From contig JACKEL010000003.1 in the NCBI GenBank assembly GCA_020632975.1, positions 1 through 64,000 of the forward strand: a DNA stretch of 64,000 nucleotides, in the 5' to 3' direction. Origin of the DNA: Myxococcales bacterium. Lineage in GTDB: Bacteria; Myxococcota_C; UBA6777. The translations under genes and the position numbers were made by a program. Of the stretch, positions 25,949-34,516 are shown in pieces. Numbering within the stretch: the first letter of the stretch is position 1; every line of letters starts with the position of its first letter. The notes below the pieces were generated by a model that was not told where the DNA came from, did not search any database, and saw only the letters and a list, made by a program, of their open reading frames with translations.

Positions 25949-27476
25949 CGGACGCATACACCCCGTGGTATGGGCGATCTTCTTGTTTCTGGGTGGGGTG
26001 AGTTGCGTTCAGTTAGAAGAGCCTGTGTGCCAGCCCTGCGAGGTGCAAGAACACTGTGCCCAAGGAGAGCTATGCGACACCAAGAACAAGCGCTGTATTC
26101 CCGAAGGGACGTGTTATTGCCCTCTTGGTGAGCGTGTTTGCAAGAGTGTTTTGTGCGCTGGGTGGGGAGATGTTTGTACGCATGAATCTGCCCAGCCTGC
26201 GGGGACTTGCGCACCACCTCAACCGTGTTTGAATGATGCAGACTGTCTTCCTCGTCAGGAGTGCGTGGCAGGCTCGCAACCCACAAAAGAGTGTCATTTT
26301 CGGTATTTTTGCAGCCAGCCCAACGAGTGTAACAACGGAGACACGAGGCTTTGCGACACTGGGAAGGTGGGGATTTGTGCCTCTGGCGTGCAGATATGTC
26401 AAAACGGTTACTGGCTGACGTGTGTGAGCAGCAAAGCACAAGCTGAAGTATGCAATGGCATCGACGACAATTGCGACGGAAAGATCGACAATGGCTTGTT
26501 GTGTGTCTCGACATTTGCGGGAGTTGCGGGACCTGGGGGTTATGTCGATGGCCGCAAAGAGGAGGCGCGGTTCCGTTCTCCCCGTGCGGTGGCAACGCGT
26601 GCCAGCGGCGATGTGTATGTGGCCGACACACGCAACCACTGCATCCGCAAGATCACGCCAGATGGACAAGTCTCGACGTTTGCGGGCGATGGACAAGAAG
26701 GCGTGGAAGAAGGAGCAACCGCGAGGTTTCGTTTGCCAAGTGGTGTGGCCTTCGACAAACAAGGGAATCTGTATGTGGCCGATACTGGGAACCACCGCAT
26801 CCGCAAGATTACGCCAGATGGACAAGTCTCGACGTTTGCGGGAAAGGATGCTGGAAATGTCGATGGTATCGGTCAAGATGCCCGATTGAACGAGCCTACA
26901 GGACTTGCTTTTGGGCCACAAGGTGAGCTGTATGTGGCGGATACAGGCAATCATGCGATTCGCAAGATCACGCCAGAGGGACAAGTTTTCACGGTCTCTG
27001 GGAGCGGGGTGGCTGGATATCGCGATGGGAAGGCAGATGTCGCGATGTTCAATCGGCCGCGAGGTCTGATCGCCTCAGATGATGGGAGTTTGTATATCAC
27101 TGACACGGGGAGCCACTTGATCCGTTGGCTCGATCCTTCAGGCCAGGTTCGGACTTTGGCGGGGGGGTTCCAAGAAGCAGACTGGGTCGATGATGTGGGG
27201 TCTCGCGCGAGATTTGGTGGGCCTGTAGGGATCTTGTTGGATGCTCTAGGCTTTTTGTTGGTGGCGGACGTCGAAAATCACATCATCCGTCGGATCAGTC
27301 TGCAAGCGCGGGTCACAACGCTTGTTGGGTCTGGAGGGAGCGGCGAAGAAGAAGGGGAAGCGCGCAAAGCCTCCTTTCGGTTTCCGTGGGGTCTTGCGTA
27401 TGATGAGAACAATCGACTGTTTATCGCTGACACAGACAACAACCGCCTTTGTCTTGTGATCCAGTATCCCAAGTGA
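25941..27476 (+). CDS. Second lipoprotein with MopE-type motif and six NHL repeats
   Basis: A 511-residue paralogue of the gene before it. The signal is MTNGRIHPVVWAIFLFLGGV with Cys22. Cys modules (residues 24-165) end in CNGIDDNCDGKIDN, then six NHL repeats follow (such as SGVAFDKQGNLYVADTGNH). Two blades share almost identical DNA, a sign of recent blade duplication. The start codon lies inside the stop region of the upstream gene, so the earlier in-frame start at 25794 is rejected. Together with its paralogue it may form a pair of surface propellers; ligand unknown. Confidence 0.87.
   Translation: MTNGRIHPVVWAIFLFLGGVSCVQLEEPVCQPCEVQEHCAQGELCDTKNKRCIPEGTCYCPLGERVCKSVLCAGWGDVCTHESAQPAGTCAPPQPCLNDADCLPRQECVAGSQPTKECHFRYFCSQPNECNNGDTRLCDTGKVGICASGVQICQNGYWLTCVSSKAQAEVCNGIDDNCDGKIDNGLLCVSTFAGVAGPGGYVDGRKEEARFRSPRAVATRASGDVYVADTRNHCIRKITPDGQVSTFAGDGQEGVEEGATARFRLPSGVAFDKQGNLYVADTGNHRIRKITPDGQVSTFAGKDAGNVDGIGQDARLNEPTGLAFGPQGELYVADTGNHAIRKITPEGQVFTVSGSGVAGYRDGKADVAMFNRPRGLIASDDGSLYITDTGSHLIRWLDPSGQVRTLAGGFQEADWVDDVGSRARFGGPVGILLDALGFLLVADVENHIIRRISLQARVTTLVGSGGSGEEEGEARKASFRFPWGLAYDENNRLFIADTDNNRLCLVIQYPK
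26641..26842 (+). repeat. Near-identical 46-base direct repeat in adjacent NHL blades
   Basis: Copies at 26641-26686 and 26797-26842 differ at one position and encode CIRKIT/RIRKIT plus PDGQVSTFAG. They are 156 bases apart, exactly one blade of 52 codons, pointing to recent intragenic blade duplication or conversion. Confidence 0.75.
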
Positions 27477-27491
27477 GTTGAGAGCCAAACC

Positions 27492-28547
27492 ATGCGTCCT
27501 TTTTCACAACCTCCAAACACCCCAGTGTTGCTTGTGTCGAAGAGGTTTCTCTTGGCTCTGTGGGCTTTGGGGTGGCTTTCCTCGGCGAGCGTTTGGGCTT
27601 CGACAAAGTACCCAGAGCAGCGATGTTTGGAATGGCTCGATCAAGAAAAGTTTGGCGATGCTGTCGCGTGTTTTGAGCATTTGATGAAACAAACAGGCAA
27701 GCCCCAATATCTGCTGAGTTTGGGGCTTGTCCACGAGAAAGCGGGGGCGTTTCATGCTGAACAGAGGCCCGCGATGTCTTGTTTCCATATCTCTCGTTCC
27801 ATCGGTTATTACAGACGCTATCTTCAACGCACACCTTCTCTACAAAAAGAGCGTAAGTCTTACATCCTCGAAGGAGTGGCGCGTCTTGTTCGCCGCAGTG
27901 GTTTCGCTCAACTCAAGCTCGTCAGCCATCCAAATGCTACCAAGGCGATCTTGAGGGGCTATCAACGCAGGTGGGGGGTGCGTTTACCCCATCGCTTTGA
28001 GGCGATGTGCCCAGGGAGATATCGCCTAGAGGTGACTCACAAGGGATTCCAAACCAACACAAAAGTGCTTGTGCTCAAGCGAAACCAAGTCTTGAGCCAT
28101 CATGTTGTGCTGCGTTTGGAGGCACGTCGCCCTTTTCAGATGCCCATGTGGGGATGGTTGTTGGTGTCTGGTGCGGGGCTGGGGACTGTGGGGGGCGTGC
28201 TTTACTTTGTGGCTGAGAATCGACGTCAGACCCTCGAAGCGCGCCTTGGCCAAGACTTGCTATGGAAAGAGAATCGCAACACCGCTGAAGGCCTGTCTTT
28301 TGCGGCTGTAAGTCTCTTTGTGATCGCGGGGTTGGTTGTGGGGGGGGCTTTGGTGTTTTCCTTGGCTACGCGTTCGACAACGCCGCCTGTCAGCGAGAGA
28401 GTCCTCCGCCAAACAATGCAAAAGAGTCCTCTTGTTTTACCAAGCCCCCGAGGAGTGGGGCGGAGGGTCTGTCCTTCGAAAGAGGCTGGTTTGCTGCTGT
28501 TTCGGTCGGATGATCGGAGGGGATGGGGGCGCGTTCGATGTCCATGA
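27492..28547 (+). CDS. Membrane protein with PEGA-like domain and two C-terminal helices
   Basis: A 351-residue protein. A signal-like N-terminus (RFLLALWALGWLSSASVWA) is followed by a helical, TPR-like region (residues 35-115: EQRCLEWLDQEKFGDAVACF), a PEGA-like segment near 170-210 (CPGRYRLEVTHKGFQTNTK), and two hydrophobic helices (WGWLLVSGAGLGTVGGVLYF and SFAAVSLFVIAGLVVGGALV). The final 55 residues are basic. It begins 15 bases after the NHL gene and its stop overlaps the next gene's start. The layout (periplasmic TPR and PEGA, then membrane helices) recalls envelope-sensing proteins common in Myxococcota; specific role unknown. Confidence 0.75.
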   Translation: MRPFSQPPNTPVLLVSKRFLLALWALGWLSSASVWASTKYPEQRCLEWLDQEKFGDAVACFEHLMKQTGKPQYLLSLGLVHEKAGAFHAEQRPAMSCFHISRSIGYYRRYLQRTPSLQKERKSYILEGVARLVRRSGFAQLKLVSHPNATKAILRGYQRRWGVRLPHRFEAMCPGRYRLEVTHKGFQTNTKVLVLKRNQVLSHHVVLRLEARRPFQMPMWGWLLVSGAGLGTVGGVLYFVAENRRQTLEARLGQDLLWKENRNTAEGLSFAAVSLFVIAGLVVGGALVFSLATRSTTPPVSERVLRQTMQKSPLVLPSPRGVGRRVCPSKEAGLLLFRSDDRRGWGRVRCP

Positions 28548-29347
28548 AGGCGCAGTTTCAGGCTGGAGGCACTGTTCGAGACAATGCGTTCTATGTTGAG
28601 CGGATGGCGGACGTGGAACTGACCGATGCTCTAGGTAAAGGGGAGTTTTGTTATGTCTTGGCTCCTCGTCAGATCGGCAAGTCCAGTCTTCGCGTGCATA
28701 CAGAGAGGCGTCTGCGGTCCCAAGGGATCGATTGTGTCAGCATCGATCTGACGATGCTTGGTAGCAGCGAGATCACGCAAGAAGAGTGGTACTACGGCCT
28801 TGTTGAGGAGGTTGGGCAGCGGCTTGCTTTGGACGAGATGTGCGATCCTGCGGATTATTGGGCCGAGCAGGAAGGGCTTTCACCTGTTCATCGTTGGTCG
28901 CGTTACTTGCGTTCGGAAGTCTTAGAGCGAAGGGGCGGACCGATTGTTGTCTTTGTCGATGAGATCGACGCTGTGCTTTCCTTGCCTTTTCCGCGGGATG
29001 ATTTTTTTGCGTCGATACGGGCTTGTTTCAATGCGAGGGCAGAAGATCTTGTTTATGAGCGCTTAACCTTTTGTTTGCTTGGTGTGGCCGCTGCTTCTGA
29101 TTTGATCGCAGATCCGACCTTTACGCCTTTCAACATCGGCCATGATGTGTACATCGAAGACTTTAGCTTGTCAGAGATGCGTGCCTTTTGGCCGGGCCTT
29201 ACGCATACACAACATCCGCCTCAGACATTTTCTGATGAAGTGTATCGTTGGACCAACGGCCATCCCTACATGACCCAGCGGCTTTTTCAAGAGATCACCA
29301 AGCAGCGTGGGGGGTCGAAAGGGGAGCCTTCGGAGATCGTCTTATAA
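28538..29347 (+). CDS. AAA-like NTPase domain, 5' half of a split AAA/WD40 gene
   Basis: A 269-residue N-terminal part holding an AAA-like P-loop domain of the type often fused to WD40 repeats. FQAGGTVRDNAFYVERMAD is the typical start; Walker A is APRQIGKSSL, Walker B is VVFVDEIDAV. The frame then meets TAA at 29345-29347; the same frame continues two codons later as the next entry, and homologous proteins run on without a break through this point. Either a nonsense mutation, readthrough, or two subunits made from an overlapping pair is possible. The start is ATG 28538 or 28544; the latter overlaps the upstream stop as ATGA. Confidence 0.8.
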   Translation: MSMKAQFQAGGTVRDNAFYVERMADVELTDALGKGEFCYVLAPRQIGKSSLRVHTERRLRSQGIDCVSIDLTMLGSSEITQEEWYYGLVEEVGQRLALDEMCDPADYWAEQEGLSPVHRWSRYLRSEVLERRGGPIVVFVDEIDAVLSLPFPRDDFFASIRACFNARAEDLVYERLTFCLLGVAAASDLIADPTFTPFNIGHDVYIEDFSLSEMRAFWPGLTHTQHPPQTFSDEVYRWTNGHPYMTQRLFQEITKQRGGSKGEPSEIVL

Positions 29348-29350
29348 GCG

Positions 29351-32300
29351 GTGACGAGGCTGTTCTTGGGGCGCGGTGGTTCGGGCGATACCAACTTGGC
29401 TGTGGCAGAGAAATTATTCCAACGCAATCCTCTCAAAGATCAGATGCTCCAGATCTATCGGCAGCTTTTGGAAGGCATGGAGATCAAGGCCAATCTATAC
29501 AACCCCGTCCACATGGCACTTCGACTGACAGGGATGGTCTCTCGCCGCGATCTCCATGGGACTCGCTGCCTTTGGGTGAGGAATCGGATCTTTGCTCATG
29601 TGTTCGATCGGGCTTGGGTGCACGAACAAAAAACCCAGCGTTTGCTCAATGCCTCTTTGGAACGGTGGCTGCTCTCTGATCGTGAAGAAGACTATGTTTT
29701 GCGAGGAAAGGCACTTCAAGAGGCCCATGCTTGGTCCACAACGCGCGATGATCTGACAAAAGATGAGCACGCTTTTCTCATGGCAGGTCTCGAAGTGGCC
29801 CGAAAAGACGAAGAGATCCAACAAAAATCCGAGCGCGATCGAGAACGAAGACTTGAAGCCGAAGCGCGAACCCGACTTCAACAGCGCGCGATTCGTGCTT
29901 TGGGGAGTTTGGTGTTGGCGCTTGTCGGGCTTTTGGTCTTCGCTTTTTGGCAGTATCACAAAGCTGAACAAGCCAAAGAACAAGAGCGCAGCGCCAAGGA
30001 ACAAGCTGTCCAAGCCCAAAAGGGCGAAAGACAACAAAAGGCCAAAGCAGAGCGAGCCCTCGCACAAGCAAAACAAGCGTTGGATGCTGTCAGACGCGCA
30101 CAAAAAAAGACCTACCTCGCCCTCCACCAAGCCAAAAAAGCAAGACAGGTTGCAACGGATCAAAAGCGCCGTGCAATGAGGCTTTTGGTTCAGGTGGGGG
30201 CATCTCTGCGCAAAGAGGAGCGAGCCCGTCGTGCTGCGTTGCAGGCCCGCAAGCGGGCAGAGTGGCTTCGCAAACAAGAAAGCGCTGCACGTCGTCGTGC
30301 TGAACTTGCCGAACGTGCGGCCCAAGAAGGTCGTAAAGCGATCTCGTTGGCGGCCCAGTCTGGCCAAGAGATGCGTGCCTTGCGTGCGGGGATCTTGGCC
30401 ATCGTCCCTAGCCTGCGAAGTCATCAAACGCCCCCGCTCCAAGCACTCGAAGGACTGATCGAATCTGTCAATACTGCCCGACAGACCCGTCGATTTCGAG
30501 GCCATCAAGAGGCTGTGACGCGCGTCCTTTTTCTTCCCAACAGCCAAACCTTTCTTTCTGCAAGTCGTGACCGTACTGTCCGTCTCTGGTCCTTCCAGAC
30601 GGGCCGCGTCTTGGGCATCCTGCGAGGTCATCGTGCTGCGATCCTTGCGATGGCTTACACGCCCAACCACTCGCTTTTGGCGACCGCAGACGAACAAGGG
30701 TCCATCCTTCTTTGGGATCTCTCTCCTTGCAAACACGCGATGAATCCGCCCGAAACAGCACCGTGTCAGCTTTCGCCACGACACAGGCTCCAAGGACACA
30801 ACAAAGCCGTTCATGCTTTGGCTTTTTCCCCTAGGGGGCGTTGGCTTGTCTCAGCCAGCCAAGATCGCAGCCTGTGTCTTTGGTCGTCGTCGAGTGCCAA
30901 ACTGAAGCGACGGCTACAGGGCCACTTGGCAGGCATAAGCGCGATTGCTTTTTCCGAGAGGATGGGGCTTTTGGTTTCTGCGGATCAGCGAGGGGAGATC
31001 GTGTCTTGGACGTGGCCATCGGGCGTTGTGCGCAAGAGATGGCAGCCTCATCAAGGGCCCATCAATGCTTTGCATCTTTTGGGGGAGCATTTGCTTTCCG
31101 TGAGCGACGATAAGACCGCACGACTCTGGGATCTTCGCCAAGAGAAACAGATCCGCGTGTGGCGTGGGCACAACGGCAGGGTCACAGGAGGGGCGATCTC
31201 CGCAGATGGGGCCTTTGTGGTGACGGCAAGCACCGATCAACGTGTGCGGCTTTGGTCAGTCAAGACTGGACGCAAGCTCAAGACGCTTGATGCACATACA
31301 CAGGCCGTCCTTGATGCGACATTTTCGCCTAGAGGACTCGATATCTTGACGGGGAGCCAAGACAGGACAGTTCGGTTGTGGCGGCCTTTTCGCGATGATG
31401 CCACAGTTGTCTTTCGGGGACATCAAGGCTTTGTCAATGCCGCGATCTTTGCGGAAGGGCGCATCGTGACCGCCGGTAGTGACGCGACCGTGCGCATCTG
31501 GACGCAGCAAGGGCGCAAGAAGAATCGTTTGCTTGGCCACAAAAGTTGGGTGGGCGCAGTGGCCTCCCAGAAAGGGCAACTCGTCACAGCCAGCAGAGAC
31601 CGAACTGTGCGGCGATGGGATCTTGCGACAGGAACATCTCGCGGTGTGTTGCGTCGTTGGGCTTGGCAAGAGGCCGTTGCTTGGGACCCGATGGCTCATC
31701 TCTTTGCGGTGGGGGGCGATGACCGCGTCTTGCATCTTGTGGAGGCCCAAAATCTTCGATGGCTCAAAGCTTTGAGGGGACACCAAGGTTCGATCACTTC
31801 GCTGGTCTTTTCGCAGGATGGTCGTTGGCTTGTGAGCGGCAGCAAAGACCGAACCTTGCGTCTTTGGGATGTTCAACGCGGGACGTGTCTTCATACTTTT
31901 GAAGGACACCAAAAGGCCGTTACATCCGTCGCTTTCTCTCCTGATGGTCAACACATCCTTTCTGCGAGTCTGGATGGTACAGCGCGGCTTTGGCTGCGCA
32001 AAGATGGGCGACGCGTCTCGGTGTTTCGCGGGCATCGTGGAAAGTTATTCGCTGCCGCATTTTCGCCCGATGGTAACAGAGTCGCAACAGCCAGTGGTGA
32101 TCGCACAGTTCGGATCTGGGATGCCCAAACAGCCCGACTCATCGCGATCTTGCGTGGTCATACAAAGTCTGTTCTCTCGGTTCAATTTTCACCCGATGGA
32201 AACTCCCTTTTGACGGGGAGTATGGACCGAACAGCGCGGATCTTCCCTGCTTCTGAACAACTTTATCTTCGAGTGGGCTGTCGTTTGTTGCGTTACCAAC

Positions 32301-32362
32301 GGGAGTTTGCGGATGTGCGGGGCTTATGCGTTCCTTATCTCAACCTGCGAGATACGCCCTAA
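29351..32362 (+). CDS. Transmembrane coiled-coil protein with fourteen WD40 repeats (3' half of split gene)
   Basis: A 1003-residue frame starting at GTG 29351, in phase with the AAA-like gene before it. Residues 1-140 (RLFLGRGGSGDTNLAVAEK onward) are the usual helical continuation of the AAA-like domain. A transmembrane helix (ALGSLVLALVGLLVFAFW) near residue 180-200 is followed by a long Ala/Glu/Lys/Arg coiled coil to about 350. From about residue 378 fourteen WD40 repeats can be counted (such as LRGHQGSITSLVFSQDGRWL), enough for two seven-blade propellers. If the AAA half is cytoplasmic, the propellers would lie outside the membrane, though topology is inferred. No separate ribosome site was found for the GTG. 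Confidence 0.85.
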   Translation: MTRLFLGRGGSGDTNLAVAEKLFQRNPLKDQMLQIYRQLLEGMEIKANLYNPVHMALRLTGMVSRRDLHGTRCLWVRNRIFAHVFDRAWVHEQKTQRLLNASLERWLLSDREEDYVLRGKALQEAHAWSTTRDDLTKDEHAFLMAGLEVARKDEEIQQKSERDRERRLEAEARTRLQQRAIRALGSLVLALVGLLVFAFWQYHKAEQAKEQERSAKEQAVQAQKGERQQKAKAERALAQAKQALDAVRRAQKKTYLALHQAKKARQVATDQKRRAMRLLVQVGASLRKEERARRAALQARKRAEWLRKQESAARRRAELAERAAQEGRKAISLAAQSGQEMRALRAGILAIVPSLRSHQTPPLQALEGLIESVNTARQTRRFRGHQEAVTRVLFLPNSQTFLSASRDRTVRLWSFQTGRVLGILRGHRAAILAMAYTPNHSLLATADEQGSILLWDLSPCKHAMNPPETAPCQLSPRHRLQGHNKAVHALAFSPRGRWLVSASQDRSLCLWSSSSAKLKRRLQGHLAGISAIAFSERMGLLVSADQRGEIVSWTWPSGVVRKRWQPHQGPINALHLLGEHLLSVSDDKTARLWDLRQEKQIRVWRGHNGRVTGGAISADGAFVVTASTDQRVRLWSVKTGRKLKTLDAHTQAVLDATFSPRGLDILTGSQDRTVRLWRPFRDDATVVFRGHQGFVNAAIFAEGRIVTAGSDATVRIWTQQGRKKNRLLGHKSWVGAVASQKGQLVTASRDRTVRRWDLATGTSRGVLRRWAWQEAVAWDPMAHLFAVGGDDRVLHLVEAQNLRWLKALRGHQGSITSLVFSQDGRWLVSGSKDRTLRLWDVQRGTCLHTFEGHQKAVTSVAFSPDGQHILSASLDGTARLWLRKDGRRVSVFRGHRGKLFAAAFSPDGNRVATASGDRTVRIWDAQTARLIAILRGHTKSVLSVQFSPDGNSLLTGSMDRTARIFPASEQLYLRVGCRLLRYQREFADVRGLCVPYLNLRDTP

Positions 32363-32418
32363 TGATGGTCTTTTGGCGGGAGAGGGCTGTGCACTTGTTC
32401 GTGGGCTTGGTGTTTTCG

Positions 32419-34338
32419 TTAATCTTGGTTGGGGTGGGGTTGGTAGAGTTCGTGCTGTGGGTGCAATAGGTCCTCCAGTGGCTCGTGATGGGTCGCGGCA
32501 CGGTACATGAGCAAACGGACGAGGTAAGGGTTTCCGCCTACTTTGTGAAGGATCGATTGGAGCGAGGTTTCATCCCAAGAGAGTTGGTGTTGAAGCGCGA
32601 GTTGTTTGAGCTGGCCAAGGCCGAAGTCCCCGAGATAGATGGGCGGAGTCAAGTTAAATGGAGACTGGTTGTGGCGTTCTGTGAGTTGCGTTGGCGTCGT
32701 AGAGACCGCCATGAACAAGCGCAGTCTGCTCCAAGTCTCGCGAAAAGCGTCTTCTGCCCAAGAGCGCAACATCCCAAAGAAGTCATCGCTAAAAGATTGT
32801 TTTTGCAGCGCATCGACTCTATCGAGGACGACCACCAAAGGGGAGTCTGTCGCAGGTAAGATCTTGCGGCCCATAAACCACGTAAGTTTACGCAGAGGAT
32901 TCCCTGGCCGCTTCCAAGCCTGTTCAAACCACTCTGTCGGGGTCTCCAATTCGTCGGATAGATGGAGCGCAAGCTCTCGTGTCAAGCTGTCCAAAGATGC
33001 CAGTGAGCCTTCATCAAATTGTTTTAGGCTCAGTTCTGCGACCCGATAACCCTGGCTTTTTAAGCCATTTGCGATGTGTTTGAGTGTCCATGTTTTGCCT
33101 TGTCGTTTGGGCCCCCAAAGCACCACGGGGGTTCCAGGATTTGCGAGGTGGGCCAAGGCCATCTCTTCTTCTTTGGGACGGGAGATGTACCATCGTGGAT
33201 GATAGCCTGCGCCCGGTGGTTGCAACGATGTCCCTGTATTCTCCGAAGGCGTCGGGGTTGGTGCTTGTGGGTAGGAAGCCCACGTGGGCTGCAAGGGATG
33301 GAGGTGTTGTGATGAAAGTGCGGTGGATGGGGTCTGTCGCGCATTCATGATCTTTGTGCTGGACAAAGTGTTCTGTTGTCTCTTGGCGTGTTCTTCGGGT
33401 GAATGGGGCAAATCGATGATGGGGACGACTCTTCGCAAGGCTTCTAGCATGGAGAGGGCGTCTGGGTATCGGTCATGTGTTTGTTTTTGTAATGCTTTCT
33501 CGATGACACCTTCTAATGCCAAAGGAAAGGAAGCTTCGCCCAACTCTGCGAGGGTTTTCGTCATGCCATGGAGTTTTTGGCGCATCAGTTCTTGCAGGGA
33601 GAGTTCAGAAAATGCCGTGCGTCCTGTCAGCGCCCACACAAGGAGCAGCCCCGCTGCGTAAAGGTCCGTTTGTGGCCCGATCTCCCCAAAGTCACGGTCA
33701 AACTGCTCTGGGGCCATAAACTCAGGTGTCCCCACGGTTTTCCCTGTCTCTGTCAGTGACTCACCCAACGAAGACTGCGCGACGCCAAAGTCCAAGATCT
33801 TGAGCGTCAGATGTCCTTGTGCTTGGAGCAACATCAGATTGGAGGGCTTGAGATCCCGATGGGTGATCTTGGCTTGGTGGAGATGTGCAAGTCCTTCTAA
33901 CAATTGAGAAAAAAGAGGGATGGCTTGTGAGAGAGAGAGCCTGTGGCCCTTTTGTTTGGCGACGTATACTGCGAAAGTTTCGCCCTCAAGCCACTCCATC
34001 ACCAGATAGGAGCCCAGCCTTGCTAACACGCCCGCATCGAAGATGTTGACGACGTGTGGATGGCGTATCGTCTGTAATATCGTGGTTTCTTGTTGGAAGC
34101 GTCTTTGTACGTTTTCGTCGCTGTCTAGGTGTGGATGGAGCAACTTGATGGCGACTTGATAGCCCGTTCGCCTGTTTTCCCCTTGGTAGATGGCCCCAAA
34201 TCCCCCTTTGGTGAATAGCTTGAGTAAGCGATATGCCCCGATATCCGAGAGAAACATCTTGCATTGACCGCAATACAGAGACGAGGCCATATTTTCAGCA
34301 TGACATTGGGGACACAGGCGGGGTTGGGTCGGTCTCAT
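32419..34338 (-). CDS. Zinc-ribbon / Ser-Thr protein kinase / AAA-like NTPase fusion
   Basis: A 639-residue signalling protein. Residues 9-26 form a CxxC...CxxC ribbon. The kinase (about 36-305) has Lys65, HRDLKPSN (Asp162), DFG (183-185) and APEQ, so it should be active; the glycine loop reads TKGGFGAIY. A Pro/Ser/Thr-rich linker (320-380) leads to an AAA-like domain starting YISRPKEEEMALAHL, with Walker A GPKRQGKT (409-416) and Walker B-like VVVLDRVDAL. The second domain is of the same type as the AAA half encoded at 28538-29347. No membrane helix. It is convergent with the WD40 gene (56 bases) and divergent from the FHA/sigma-54 gene (178 bases). Confidence 0.9.
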   Translation of the reverse strand: MRPTQPRLCPQCHAENMASSLYCGQCKMFLSDIGAYRLLKLFTKGGFGAIYQGENRRTGYQVAIKLLHPHLDSDENVQRRFQQETTILQTIRHPHVVNIFDAGVLARLGSYLVMEWLEGETFAVYVAKQKGHRLSLSQAIPLFSQLLEGLAHLHQAKITHRDLKPSNLMLLQAQGHLTLKILDFGVAQSSLGESLTETGKTVGTPEFMAPEQFDRDFGEIGPQTDLYAAGLLLVWALTGRTAFSELSLQELMRQKLHGMTKTLAELGEASFPLALEGVIEKALQKQTHDRYPDALSMLEALRRVVPIIDLPHSPEEHAKRQQNTLSSTKIMNARQTPSTALSSQHLHPLQPTWASYPQAPTPTPSENTGTSLQPPGAGYHPRWYISRPKEEEMALAHLANPGTPVVLWGPKRQGKTWTLKHIANGLKSQGYRVAELSLKQFDEGSLASLDSLTRELALHLSDELETPTEWFEQAWKRPGNPLRKLTWFMGRKILPATDSPLVVVLDRVDALQKQSFSDDFFGMLRSWAEDAFRETWSRLRLFMAVSTTPTQLTERHNQSPFNLTPPIYLGDFGLGQLKQLALQHQLSWDETSLQSILHKVGGNPYLVRLLMYRAATHHEPLEDLLHPQHELYQPHPNQD

Positions 34339-34516
34339 TACTTTTGAACGTCTTTGGGCAAGGGCAGAGTTGGAACATTGGGTTTAGGTATATGCAATTG
34401 CACCAAGCATATCAAGCGTCTCCGCGCCTCAGTTCAGCAAGTTTGGACTCCATTGAGAAAAGTTGCGGTGTGCAGAGCGCGTAGATTGGCTTCTTCGAGG
34501 CGAAGGACGAAAAGAC

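Noticed and set aside
29495..30814. 439-codon minus-strand open frame
   Set aside because: Antisense to the TM/coiled-coil part of the AAA/WD40 gene; explained by Lys/Arg/Ala codon composition.
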